Below, in pieces: positions 1-7,770 of a stretch of DNA of 64,000 nucleotides. Made by a program: the position numbers and the translations under genes. The stretch comes from Paracoccus sp. (in: a-proteobacteria). GTDB lineage: Bacteria; Pseudomonadota; Alphaproteobacteria; Rhodobacterales; Rhodobacteraceae. Under the pieces are notes generated by a model that saw only the letters and a program-made list of their open reading frames with translations, did no database searches and was not told the DNA's origin. Location: the NCBI RefSeq assembly GCF_030538695.1, contig NZ_JAUNTN010000007.1, positions 59,562-123,561 on the forward strand, in the 5' to 3' direction. The first letter of the stretch is position 1, and each line of letters starts with the position of its first letter.

Positions 1-222
1 GCCCATGGCCTGCCGACCGATACGCCGGTTCTGGCGATAGCCCATGCCACCACCCCCCGCGAACAACGGCGCATTTCAACCCTTGCGCGGATCGCGGACG
101 ATATGGCCCGCGACCCGTTCGAAGCCCCGGTGCTGTTTATGATCGGCCGCGTGGTCGGCCTGTATCAGCAGGCAGGCTCTGAAACACTGGCGCCGGTGCT
201 GCGTCTGGTGGCGCATGGTTAA
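1..222 (+). CDS. nirE: Uroporphyrinogen-III C-methyltransferase NirE, C-terminal part
   Basis: Only the last 73 codons are present; the 5' end lies before the window. The frame opens at base 1 and ends at TAA 220-222. The tail contains VLFMIGRVVGLYQQAG, which resembles the C-terminal strand of the SUMT/CobA methyltransferase family, where a residue pattern like VVGEVV is usual. SUMT enzymes methylate uroporphyrinogen III twice to precorrin-2, the first dedicated step towards siroheme and heme d1. The next gene, nirC, starts inside this one (ATG 215), which suggests translational coupling. The nirE name rests mainly on position at the head of nirC-F-DL-G-H-J-N; the visible fragment alone would fit any SUMT enzyme. 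Confidence 0.8.
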   Translation, partial: AHGLPTDTPVLAIAHATTPREQRRISTLARIADDMARDPFEAPVLFMIGRVVGLYQQAGSETLAPVLRLVAHG

Positions 223-529
223 AGCCGCCGCCGTCCTGCTGCTGGCGCTTGCCTTGCCCGCCACCGCCGAGGAGATTACCCCCGCCCGCGCCGCCGAGCT
301 GGAACATATGGTTCGGCAGGATTGCGGATCATGCCACGGGTTACGCCTGACCGGCGGGCTTGGCCGTCCGATCACCGCGCAGGCGCTTGCGGGCTATGAT
401 CCCGACGGATTGGCCGCTATCATCCTCGACGGTGTGCCGGATACGGCCATGCCGCCATGGCGTCCGCTGATTTCGGAATCCGAGGCGCGGTGGATCGCGG
501 ATTATCTGCTGAAGGAGCCAAACCCATGA
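215..529 (+). CDS. nirC: Cytochrome c55X NirC
   Basis: A 104-residue secreted monoheme cytochrome c. Residues 1-18 form a signal peptide (hydrophobic Leu/Ala core, cleavage near ATAEE). The heme motif CGSCH lies at residues 37-41, and Met79 in TAMPPW is the likely sixth ligand. NirC proteins act in the periplasm as electron carriers or maturation helpers for cytochrome cd1 nitrite reductase. The start overlaps the end of nirE, and the TGA stop (527-529) overlaps the ATG of nirF at 526. Size, heme position and context all match the family. Confidence 0.9.
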   Translation: MVKAAAVLLLALALPATAEEITPARAAELEHMVRQDCGSCHGLRLTGGLGRPITAQALAGYDPDGLAAIILDGVPDTAMPPWRPLISESEARWIADYLLKEPNP

Positions 530-1734
530 TTTCGCGCCTTGGTTCTGCCCAAAGCCGCCTCCGGCGGGGATATTTGGGGACAAAAGATGTGCTGATTGCT
601 GCGCTTCTGACCCTGACCTTTGCCCTGCCCGCACTGTCGCAGGACTTGCGCGGCACCGGCGACCTTGGCCTTGTGATCGAGCGCGAGGCCGGTTCCCTGC
701 TGGTGGTCGATCAGACCGCCCGCACCAGCATCGGCCAGATCGAGGGGTTGGGCGACCTGTCCCATGCAACCATCGTCTATGCGCCTGACGCGCGCCACGC
801 CTATGTCTTTGGCCGCGACGGCGGGCTGACCAAGGTGGACATCCTGACCCAAACCATCGTGAACCGGGTGATACAGGGCGGCAATTCCATCGGCGGGGCG
901 ATTTCCGACGATGGCAAGCTGATCGCCGTGTCGAATTATGAACCCGGCGGGGTCAAGGTGTTCGATGCTGACACGCTGGAACTGGTGGCCGATATTCCAA
1001 TGGAATCGAAAACCGTTGGCATTGCGGATGTGCCCGGCAGCCGTTTTATCGTCGCCACATGGGACACGGGCGAGGTCTGGATTCTGGACTTTTCCGCTGG
1101 CACGACCCCCGAAATCACCCGGCTGGAGGGGATCGGCAAGAACCCCTATGACGCGCTGCTGACCGGCGACGGGCGCATCTATATCGTCGGCCTGTTCGGG
1201 GAAAAGGGCCTGACCGCCGTCGATCTGTGGCAAAACCCACCGAAAGTCACGCATTTCCTGCCCGATTACGGCAAGGATCAGCAGGACATGCCGGTTTACA
1301 AGATGCCGCACCTGCAAGGCTGGACGCTGGCCGAGGGAACCTATGCTCTGCCCGCCGCCGGATTGCATCAACTGCTGTGGGTCGATGCCGAAACCCTGTC
1401 TGAAATCGGCCACACCGATCTGGCGGGCCAGCCGGTGTTTGCCGTCGCCCGCCCGGACAAGCGCGAAATCTGGGTCAATTTTGCCCCGCCGCATAATGAC
1501 ACCATCCAGATCGTCGATACCCAGACACATGAGGTCATCGACACGCTGAAACCCGGCAAGGGTATCCTGCACCTTGAGTTCACCCCCCGCGGGCGTGAGG
1601 TCTGGCTGTCGGCCCGCGACGATAACAAGGTACTGATCTATGATGCCCGCAGCCATCAGCCGATCTCGGAAATCGAGGCTGCCGCGCCTTCGGGCATTTT
1701 CTTTACCGACCGCGCCCATCGCACGGGGCTGTAA
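526..1734 (+). CDS. nirF: Heme d1 biosynthesis protein NirF
   Basis: A 402-residue periplasmic protein of the NirF family, a d1-type beta-propeller related to the C-terminal half of NirS and NirN but without a cytochrome c domain. NirF is needed late in heme d1 synthesis, in the periplasm; recent literature links it to dihydro-heme d1. I chose ATG 526 because GAAGGAG sits eight bases upstream and the codon overlaps the nirC stop (ATGA). A GTG at 589 is the alternative; it would begin directly at a classical signal peptide (hydrophobic core LIAALLTLTFALPAL). With the upstream start, about 20 extra residues, including [10 protein letters not shown], come from a repeat shared with nirN. The gene abuts nirDL (ATG 1734 overlaps TAA). 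Confidence 0.9.
   Translation: MISRLGSAQSRLRRGYLGTKDVLIAALLTLTFALPALSQDLRGTGDLGLVIEREAGSLLVVDQTARTSIGQIEGLGDLSHATIVYAPDARHAYVFGRDGGLTKVDILTQTIVNRVIQGGNSIGGAISDDGKLIAVSNYEPGGVKVFDADTLELVADIPMESKTVGIADVPGSRFIVATWDTGEVWILDFSAGTTPEITRLEGIGKNPYDALLTGDGRIYIVGLFGEKGLTAVDLWQNPPKVTHFLPDYGKDQQDMPVYKMPHLQGWTLAEGTYALPAAGLHQLLWVDAETLSEIGHTDLAGQPVFAVARPDKREIWVNFAPPHNDTIQIVDTQTHEVIDTLKPGKGILHLEFTPRGREVWLSARDDNKVLIYDARSHQPISEIEAAAPSGIFFTDRAHRTGL
557..588 (+). repeat. 32-bp interspersed repeat, copy 1
   Basis: Core sequence GCCTCCGGCGGGGATATTTG followed by GGGACAAAAGAT. Identical cores occur at 4872-4903 and 6659-6690. Here the copy lies within the 5' end of nirF and ends just before an in-frame GTG at 589. 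The left part can form a short hairpin (CCGCC-TCC-GGCGG), and the GGGGA near the right end could act as a ribosome-binding site for the GTG. Confidence 0.9.
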
Positions 1735-2684
1735 TGGACGATCTGGACCTGCGCCTGCTGAATGATTTTCAGCGTGACCTGCCGCTGGTGCCGCAGCCTT
1801 TTGCCGCGATTGGCGCGGCTTTGGGCATTTCAGAAGCCGAGGTGCTGACCCGGCTGCAAAGGCTGGTCGCGGCAGGGCGGATTTCGCGCGTGGGGGCCAC
1901 CTGCCGGCCGAATACGGCGGGGGCCTCGACACTGGCAGCGCTGGCGATTCCGCCGCAGCGAATCGAGGACGTGGCCGCCATCGTCAGCGAGGAGCCGGGC
2001 GTTAACCATTCCTATCTGCGCGAGGACCACTGGAACCTGTGGTTCGTGGCCACCGCACCGGATGCGTCCACGCTGGCACAAAGCCTTGCCCGGATTGGTC
2101 AGCGCAGCGGGCTGCGTGTGCTGTCGCTGCCGCTGGAACAGGCATATAATATCGACCTTGGCTTTCCGCTGACCGGCCCGCGCCAGTCGATGCCGCCCGA
2201 CCGCCCCGCCGATCTGTCGGTGCTGCGCACGGGCGACCGCGCCCTGATGCACGCCTTGTCCAGCGGGCTGACGCTGGAGCCGCGCCCCTTTGCCGCGCTT
2301 GGTGATGAAACCACCGTTCTGGACCGTATCCGGGTGCTGGCGGATGCTCGTATCCTGACCCGCGTGGGCGTGATCGTGAAACACCGCCGCCTTGGCTGGA
2401 CGGAAAATGCGATGGTGGTCTGGAACCCCGCCCCCGACCACATCGCGGCGGCGGGCCGGGCCTTGGCGGCGCTGCCGGGCGTCACCCTGTCCTATCGCCG
2501 CCGCCCGGTGCCGGGCGTCTGGGACTGGCCGCTGTTCTGCATGATTCACGCCCGTTCCCGCCCCGAGGCGCTGGCAGTGCTGGACCGCGCCCGCGCCTTG
2601 CCGGAACTGGACGGGGTGGCACATAAGATCCTGTTCTCGACCCGCTGTTTCAAACAGCGCGGCGCATTGATCGAGGCCGCATGA
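1734..2684 (+). CDS. nirDL: Siroheme decarboxylase, fused NirD-NirL
   Basis: A 316-residue protein with two AsnC/Lrp-like halves, each with an N-terminal winged helix-turn-helix-like region (about residues 3-60 and 165-215) and a C-terminal ferredoxin-like domain. Each half has about the length of a single NirD/L/G/H protein (nirG and nirH here are 157 and 160 residues), so this is the fused form described in Paracoccus pantotrophus and Hydrogenobacter. The family decarboxylates the two acetate side chains of siroheme to give didecarboxysiroheme in the cytoplasm. Residues HWNLWFV in the first half match the HxxxWF-type signature shared with NirG. The downstream nirG start overlaps the TGA stop (ATGA at 2681). 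Confidence 0.9.
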   Translation: MDDLDLRLLNDFQRDLPLVPQPFAAIGAALGISEAEVLTRLQRLVAAGRISRVGATCRPNTAGASTLAALAIPPQRIEDVAAIVSEEPGVNHSYLREDHWNLWFVATAPDASTLAQSLARIGQRSGLRVLSLPLEQAYNIDLGFPLTGPRQSMPPDRPADLSVLRTGDRALMHALSSGLTLEPRPFAALGDETTVLDRIRVLADARILTRVGVIVKHRRLGWTENAMVVWNPAPDHIAAAGRALAALPGVTLSYRRRPVPGVWDWPLFCMIHARSRPEALAVLDRARALPELDGVAHKILFSTRCFKQRGALIEAA

Positions 2685-3154
2685 GACGTTCCCCCCTGCC
2701 TGCCGAGGCGCTGGACGCCACCGACCGCGCCATTCTGAACCGCTTGCAGGACGGCTTTCCGCTGTCGCCGCGCCCCTATGACGAGGCCGGAGCCGCGCTT
2801 GGCATCAGCGGCGATGACCTGATCGCCCGCATCAAACGCCTGTCCGAGATCGGCGCAATCACCCGTTTCGGTCCGTTCTTTGACGCGGCGGCGATGGGCG
2901 GGGCGTTTTGCCTTTGTGCAATGGACGTGCCTGCGGATGATTTTGACCGGGTGTTGTCTTTGGTCAATGCACATCCCGAGGTCGCCCATAATTATGAGCG
3001 AAACCACCGGCTGAATATGTGGTTCGTCCTTGCCACCCCGACCCCGGAAGGCATTGCCCGCACCGCCGCCGCCATTGAACAGGAAACAGGTCTGACCGTG
3101 CTACAATTCCCCAAACTGCACGAGTTCTTTATCCGCTTTCGGGTGCCTGCATGA
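2681..3154 (+). CDS. nirG: Siroheme decarboxylase subunit NirG
   Basis: A 157-residue AsnC-like protein. The N-terminal helix-turn-helix-like region (residues 12-65) is followed by a ferredoxin-like domain with NYERNHRLNMWFVLA, corresponding to the conserved region around the substrate site in NirD/L/G/H and AhbA/B. It works with NirDL and NirH on siroheme. It overlaps nirDL at its start and nirH at its end by four bases each, typical of a tightly coupled operon. G versus H is assigned by gene order (DL-G-H) and by the N-rich HRLNMWF motif. Confidence 0.88.
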   Translation: MRRSPLPAEALDATDRAILNRLQDGFPLSPRPYDEAGAALGISGDDLIARIKRLSEIGAITRFGPFFDAAAMGGAFCLCAMDVPADDFDRVLSLVNAHPEVAHNYERNHRLNMWFVLATPTPEGIARTAAAIEQETGLTVLQFPKLHEFFIRFRVPA

Positions 3155-3633
3155 GCGCCCTTTCAGATTTTGAACGCCGCCTGATGGCCGCGACACAGGC
3201 CGGGCTGCCGCTGGTGGCGGAACCCTATGCTGCGCTGGCCGCTGATCTTGGGGTCAGCGAACAGCAGGTGATCGACGCGCTGACCGCGATGCAGGACCGC
3301 GGCGTGATCCGGCGCATCGCGCTGGCGGCAAATCACTATGCGCTGGGGATGGTCGCCAATGGCATGAGCGTCTGGGACATCGACGACGCACAGGCGATTG
3401 CCTTGGGCGAGCAGGTCGGGGCGCTGGATTTTGTCAGCCATGCCTATCTGCGCCCACGGGCCGAGGGCTGGCCCTATAACCTGTTCGCCATGCTGCACGG
3501 CAACAGCCGCGATGAGGTCGAGGCCAAGCGCGATCAGGTTCGCGCCCTGCTTGGACAAGCGCGGCGCAGCGATGATATTTTGTATTCCACGCGCATCCTG
3601 AAAAAGACCGGGATGCGCCTGCGCGACAGCTAA
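3151..3633 (+). CDS. nirH: Siroheme decarboxylase subunit NirH
   Basis: A 160-residue AsnC-like family member with the same two-part architecture as nirG. The substrate-site region reads SHAYLRPRAEGWPYNLFAM, so the spacing and the WPYNLF segment differ from the MWF motif of nirG, as expected for the NirH/NirD side of the complex. The C-terminal YSTRILKKTGMRL resembles the end of NirDL (FSTRCFKQRGA). It starts with ATG overlapping the nirG stop and is followed nine bases later by nirJ. Confidence 0.88.
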   Translation: MSALSDFERRLMAATQAGLPLVAEPYAALAADLGVSEQQVIDALTAMQDRGVIRRIALAANHYALGMVANGMSVWDIDDAQAIALGEQVGALDFVSHAYLRPRAEGWPYNLFAMLHGNSRDEVEAKRDQVRALLGQARRSDDILYSTRILKKTGMRLRDS

Positions 3634-3642
3634 GGAGGCGAT

Positions 3643-4866
3643 ATGTTCCGCCTGAGCCAATATATGCACCAGCTTGTGAACCCGACACCCGTGCGGCGGC
3701 GTGGCGCGGGCGGGCCGGTCAAGCCGGTGGTGATCTGGAACCTGACCCGGACCTGCAACCTGAAATGCCGGCATTGCTATACCGTGTCATCGGATCACGT
3801 CTTTCCGGGCGAGCTGACCCACGAACAGGCCATGGGCGTTTTGCGCGACCTGTCGGATTTCCGCATCCCGGCGCTGATCCTGTCGGGGGGCGAGCCGATG
3901 TCGCGCTTTGACTTCTGGGAACTGGCCGAGGAAGCCCGCCGTCTGGATTTCCGCCACCTGTCGCTGTCCACCAACGGCACCAAGATCAATGCTAAAAATG
4001 TGGACCGGCTGGCGGATCTCGGGTTCGACTATGTGGGGATCTCGCTGGACGGAATCGGCGCGGTGAACGACTGGTTCCGCGGTGTCGAGGGGGCTTTTGA
4101 CGACGCACTTGCAGGCGTCCGGGCCTGCAAATCGCGGGGCGTCAAGGTCGGGCTGCGGTTCACCATCACCGAGCAGAATGGCAAAGACCTGCCCGCCATG
4201 CTGGACCTGTGCGAATCCGAAGGGGTGGACAAGTTCTATCTGTCGCATCTGGTCTATGCAGGCCGGGGCGACAAGCACCGGGGCGACGATACCGAACACG
4301 GCCATACCCGCCGCGCCATGGACCTGCTGATTGAACGGGCATGGGATGCGGTCTCGAACGATCGTCCGCTGGAAATCGTGACCGGCAATAACGACGCCGA
4401 TGCTGTCTGGTTCATGCGCTGGGCCGAGCAGCGTTTCGACCCGCAGGCCGTTGCCCATGTGGCCGACCACCTGCGGGCATGGGGTGGTAATTCGTCGGGC
4501 CTGGGGGTTGGGAATATCGACCCGCAAGGTCGGGTGCATCCCGATACCTACTGGTCGGATTACACCATCGGCAGCGTCAAAGATAAACCGTTTTCCCAGT
4601 GGTGGACCGGCGATGATCCGATGCTGGCCACGCTGCGCACCCGCCCGCGCCCGCTGAAAGGGCGTTGCGGGGCCTGTGCCTATAAAGATATTTGCGGCGG
4701 CAATACCCGCATCCGGGCGCTGCAACTGACCGGCGACCCCTGGGCCGAAGACCCTGCCTGCTATCTGTCGGCGCAGGAAATCGGCGTCGAGGGCGCCGAT
4801 CTGGACCGCCTGACTGTCACCCCCTTCAAAGGTAAAAGCCATGATCCCGCGCATCGGTTCTTCTGA
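3643..4866 (+). CDS. nirJ: Heme d1 biosynthesis radical SAM protein NirJ
   Basis: A 407-residue radical SAM enzyme. The [4Fe-4S] motif C38-x3-C42-x2-C45 ([12 protein letters not shown]) and the SAM-binding SGGEP segment are present. The C-terminal [12 protein letters not shown] plus a later Cys (DPACY) form a SPASM-like auxiliary cluster region. NirJ removes the propionate side chains at C3 and C8 of didecarboxysiroheme, leaving the precursors of the two oxo groups of heme d1. The start is well set by AAGGAGG seven bases upstream of ATG 3643. The end overlaps the chosen nirN start. Confidence 0.95.
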   Translation: MFRLSQYMHQLVNPTPVRRRGAGGPVKPVVIWNLTRTCNLKCRHCYTVSSDHVFPGELTHEQAMGVLRDLSDFRIPALILSGGEPMSRFDFWELAEEARRLDFRHLSLSTNGTKINAKNVDRLADLGFDYVGISLDGIGAVNDWFRGVEGAFDDALAGVRACKSRGVKVGLRFTITEQNGKDLPAMLDLCESEGVDKFYLSHLVYAGRGDKHRGDDTEHGHTRRAMDLLIERAWDAVSNDRPLEIVTGNNDADAVWFMRWAEQRFDPQAVAHVADHLRAWGGNSSGLGVGNIDPQGRVHPDTYWSDYTIGSVKDKPFSQWWTGDDPMLATLRTRPRPLKGRCGACAYKDICGGNTRIRALQLTGDPWAEDPACYLSAQEIGVEGADLDRLTVTPFKGKSHDPAHRFF

Positions 4867-6433
4867 AACCTGCCTCCGGCGGGGATATTTGGGGACAAAA
4901 GATATGCTGATGGTGGCGCTTTTGGCCTTACTGCCGGGTGCGGCGCTGGCCGATGCGGCGGCGGATTATGCTGAGCATTGTGCGTCCTGCCACGGTGAGG
5001 AACGGCTTGGCGGCACCGGCCCGGCGCTGATCCCGGAAACGCTGGGCCGTGTGCGTGGGCTGGAACAGGTCATCGCGGACGGGCGCGTGTCCACGCAGAT
5101 GGCAGGCTTTGCCGATCAGCTTTCGCCCGATCAGATCGCCGCGATGGTCGATTATATCAAAGCCCCGCTGGATCACACACCCGACTGGACTTTGGACGAG
5201 ATGGCCGCAAGCCGCGAGATGGCGGCGGATTACGCGCCGGTTGATGCGCCGGTGTTCAGCGCCGATCCGATGAATATTACGCTGGTTGTGGAAACCGGCG
5301 ATCACCACGTCAGCGTGCTGGATGGCGACACGTTCGAGGTGTTGGACCGTTTCGCCACGCCCTATGCCGTGCATGGCGGGCCAAAGTTCACCCCGGACGG
5401 GCATTATGTGTTCATCATGTCCCGCGATGGCTGGGTGCAGAAATACGACATCTGGGCTTTGCGTGAAGTTGGCCGCATCCGTGCCGGGCTGAACAGCCGC
5501 AACATCGCCATGAGCGAGGACGGCAAATGGCTGGCGGTGGCGAATTACCTGCCCAACAGTCTGACCATTCTGGACAGCGACACGCTGGAGCCGGTGAAAT
5601 CCGTTCCCGTGGTGGCCAAGGATGGCACCTCCAGCCGGGTCAGCGCGGTCTATCAGGCACCGCAGCGCAAGTCCTTTGTGCTGGCGCTGAAGGATGCACC
5701 GGAGATTTGGGAAATTGCGACCTCAGACGATGGTGGGCCGTTTTATGATGGCGGCGCCCATTCCTATACCACGGGTCAGGTCGAGGCTGTTGGGGTCGAG
5801 CAGGGCCTGTTCGCCCGCCGCCGCATCGTGCTGGATGAGGCGGTGGATGATTTCTTTTTCACCCCCGACTATCGCGCATTGATCGGCGCGAACCGGGATG
5901 GAGACAAGGGGGTCGTGGTTAACCTTGATGTCGGGCGTATCATTGCCGAGCTGCCCCTACCGGGGATGCCGCATCTGGGGTCGGGGATCAGCTGGATTCG
6001 CAACGGTCATCGCGTGGTGGCAACCCCACATCTGGGAGAGGGCGTTCTGTCGGTGATCGACATGGACGACTGGTCCATCGTGAAAGAGGTCAAAACCAAC
6101 GGTCCGGGATTTTTCCTGCGCAGCCATGACAGCAGCCCCTATGTCTGGGCCGATGTGTTTTTCGGCCCGCACAAGGATGAAATGCATATCATCGACAAGC
6201 AAAGCCTTGAGATCGTGAAAACCCTGCGCCCCGAACCTGACAAAACGCTGGCCCATACCGAGTTCACCCGCGACGGCAAATACGCGCTGGTCTCCTTGTG
6301 GGAGGATGATGGCGCGGTGCTGGTCTATGATGCCAAAACGCTGGAGGAGGTCAAGCGCCTGCCGATGCGGAAACCTTCGGGAAAATATAATGTCTGGAAC
6401 AAAATCAACTTTGAAGACGGAACCAGCCACTAG
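4841..6433 (+). CDS. nirN: NirN, c-type cytochrome with d1-type propeller (dihydro-heme d1 dehydrogenase)
   Basis: A 530-residue paralogue of NirS. The N-terminal cytochrome c domain carries CASCH (residues 47-51) and the rest is an eight-bladed d1-type propeller. Known NirN proteins oxidise dihydro-heme d1 to heme d1 in the periplasm. Two starts are possible. ATG 4841 has AAAGG eight bases upstream and overlaps nirJ. ATG 4904 directly follows the 32-bp repeat and begins a compact signal peptide ([16 protein letters not shown]). With the first start, the repeat encodes [10 protein letters not shown], as in nirF. The N-terminal cytochrome domain is shorter than in NirS, and gene order favours NirN. 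Confidence 0.88.
   Translation: MIPRIGSSETCLRRGYLGTKDMLMVALLALLPGAALADAAADYAEHCASCHGEERLGGTGPALIPETLGRVRGLEQVIADGRVSTQMAGFADQLSPDQIAAMVDYIKAPLDHTPDWTLDEMAASREMAADYAPVDAPVFSADPMNITLVVETGDHHVSVLDGDTFEVLDRFATPYAVHGGPKFTPDGHYVFIMSRDGWVQKYDIWALREVGRIRAGLNSRNIAMSEDGKWLAVANYLPNSLTILDSDTLEPVKSVPVVAKDGTSSRVSAVYQAPQRKSFVLALKDAPEIWEIATSDDGGPFYDGGAHSYTTGQVEAVGVEQGLFARRRIVLDEAVDDFFFTPDYRALIGANRDGDKGVVVNLDVGRIIAELPLPGMPHLGSGISWIRNGHRVVATPHLGEGVLSVIDMDDWSIVKEVKTNGPGFFLRSHDSSPYVWADVFFGPHKDEMHIIDKQSLEIVKTLRPEPDKTLAHTEFTRDGKYALVSLWEDDGAVLVYDAKTLEEVKRLPMRKPSGKYNVWNKINFEDGTSH
4872..4903 (+). repeat. 32-bp interspersed repeat, copy 2
   Basis: Core identical to the copies at 557-588 and 6659-6690. Similarity to copy 1 continues upstream to the ATGAT of the putative nirF and nirN starts (526 and 4841), so the related segment is about 60 bp in these two genes. 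It lies between the nirJ stop (4866) and ATG 4904. Confidence 0.9.
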
Positions 6434-6653
6434 AACGGGCTGGCCGGTCTGGAAGCTGGCGGTGTTATTTTACCCGTTCTCGATTCTGGCGGTGTGGATC
6501 AACCTGTTTTTCCTTGGGCTGATCGGCACCTGGGTCGGATTGGCGGCAATCTCCCCTGTCACGGCGCTGATCGTGTCGGTTTTTCTGGGGATACCGGCGA
6601 CATGGGGCTTCGGAATCTGGGTGCGCAGGCTGATGGATCAGGCCGAGGAATGA
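6390..6653 (+). CDS. Small two-helix membrane protein of the nir cluster
   Basis: An 87-residue protein starting at ATG 6390 inside the end of nirN. After a polar N-terminus ([17 protein letters not shown]), two hydrophobic stretches follow, about residues 24-49 and 53-75, ending in a charged RRLMDQAEE tail. This predicts two membrane helices in the inner membrane. I do not recognise a characterised family with confidence; small hydrophobic proteins such as NnrT occur beside denitrification genes in Rhodobacteraceae, and this could be one. The 44-base overlap with nirN suggests co-translation. A 32-bp repeat follows six bases after the stop. Confidence 0.7.
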   Translation: MSGTKSTLKTEPATRTGWPVWKLAVLFYPFSILAVWINLFFLGLIGTWVGLAAISPVTALIVSVFLGIPATWGFGIWVRRLMDQAEE

Positions 6654-6658
6654 TTCTT

Positions 6659-6690
6659 GCCTCCGGCGGGGATATTTGGGGACAAAAGAT
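6659..6690 (+). repeat. 32-bp interspersed repeat, copy 3
   Basis: Third identical core, filling the gap between two convergent genes: it begins six bases after the small membrane gene stop (6653) and ends exactly at the base before the recF stop codon (6691-6693). No U-run follows the small hairpin, so this is not a standard rho-independent terminator. Confidence 0.9.
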
Positions 6691-7770
6691 TCAGGCGCTT
6701 TCCTGCAACATCGAGCCTTCCGCGTCCGGCATCACCCGCAGCATCAAGGCGCGGTTGGTCAGCGTTTCAAATAATTCCGGGCCGGTGCCGGTCAGCAAGC
6801 TTTGCGCAGGCAAGGCCAGCAGCTCGTCGTAAAGCAGCGCCCGGCGATCCGCGTCCAGATGGGCCGCGACCTCATCCAACAGCAACAGCGGGCGGTATTC
6901 CGCAAGGGCGCGGGCGTTGGCAAGGATCAGCGACAAAAGCAGGGCCTTTTGCTCGCCGGTCGAGGCCAGCGCGGCAGGCAAGCCCTGCCGCCCCCAAACC
7001 GCGCCAAGATCGGCGCGATGCGGGCCGGTCAGGCTGCGCCCGGCAGCCATATCACGGCGGCGGTGGTCATCCATGCGGGCGGCGATACTGTCCGGGTCGG
7101 GATCGTCAGCATGACCTTCACCCGGCAGCAGCGACAGGCTGGCGGCGGGAAAAGCGTCCGAACCTTGCGCCTGCGCCGCCGTCAGCCCGGCCAATGCCGC
7201 CAGCCGGTTCCGGGTCAGCGCCGCGCCGGATTCCGCCATCTGCCATTCCAGTGCCCGATACCAGCCGGGATCGCTGATCTGGTCGCGCAACAGGCGGTTG
7301 CGTTCCCGCATCGCTTTTTCATAGGCCAGCGCGTGATCGGCATGGTCGGGCGCAAAGCTGAGGGTCAGCCGGTCCAGAAACCGCCGCCGCGCCTCGGGCG
7401 CATCGGTCCACAGGCGGTCCATCGCTGGCACCAGCCAGATCACGCGCGTCAGCCGGGCCAGCGCGGTCTGCGGCGCAGGCTTGTCGTCGATCTGCACCTG
7501 CCGCGTGCCGCCGGGATCGGCGGTGATGGTGATGTCGTGATCGTCCAAAGCTGCCCGGATCCGCCAACCCGAACCCGCGGCCTGCCGCGCCTGATCGGCG
7601 GCAGGAACGCCGCGCAAACCACGACCAGGGGCCAGCATCGAGACGGCCTCAAGGATATTGGTCTTGCCCGCACCATTGGGGCCAAAAATCGCCACTGGCC
7701 GCGCGTCGAGATCAAGCGACAAGCGCGGCCATGACCGGAATTGCGCAAGGGTCAGGCAGGTAAGGGTCAC
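6691..7770 (-). CDS. recF: DNA replication and repair protein RecF
   Basis: A 359-residue SMC-like ATPase. Walker A is GPNGAGKTN (residues 30-38), the ABC-type signature region lies in the middle, and Walker B is LLLLDEVAAHLD near residue 310. RecF with RecO and RecR loads RecA at single-strand gaps. The start is a GTG at 7770 overlapping the dnaN stop (GTGA), so recF is translationally coupled to dnaN in the conserved dnaA-dnaN-recF order. gyrB, which often follows in other bacteria, is absent; the nir genes lie beyond, on the opposite strand. Confidence 0.95.
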   Translation of the reverse strand: MTLTCLTLAQFRSWPRLSLDLDARPVAIFGPNGAGKTNILEAVSMLAPGRGLRGVPAADQARQAAGSGWRIRAALDDHDITITADPGGTRQVQIDDKPAPQTALARLTRVIWLVPAMDRLWTDAPEARRRFLDRLTLSFAPDHADHALAYEKAMRERNRLLRDQISDPGWYRALEWQMAESGAALTRNRLAALAGLTAAQAQGSDAFPAASLSLLPGEGHADDPDPDSIAARMDDHRRRDMAAGRSLTGPHRADLGAVWGRQGLPAALASTGEQKALLLSLILANARALAEYRPLLLLDEVAAHLDADRRALLYDELLALPAQSLLTGTGPELFETLTNRALMLRVMPDAEGSMLQESA

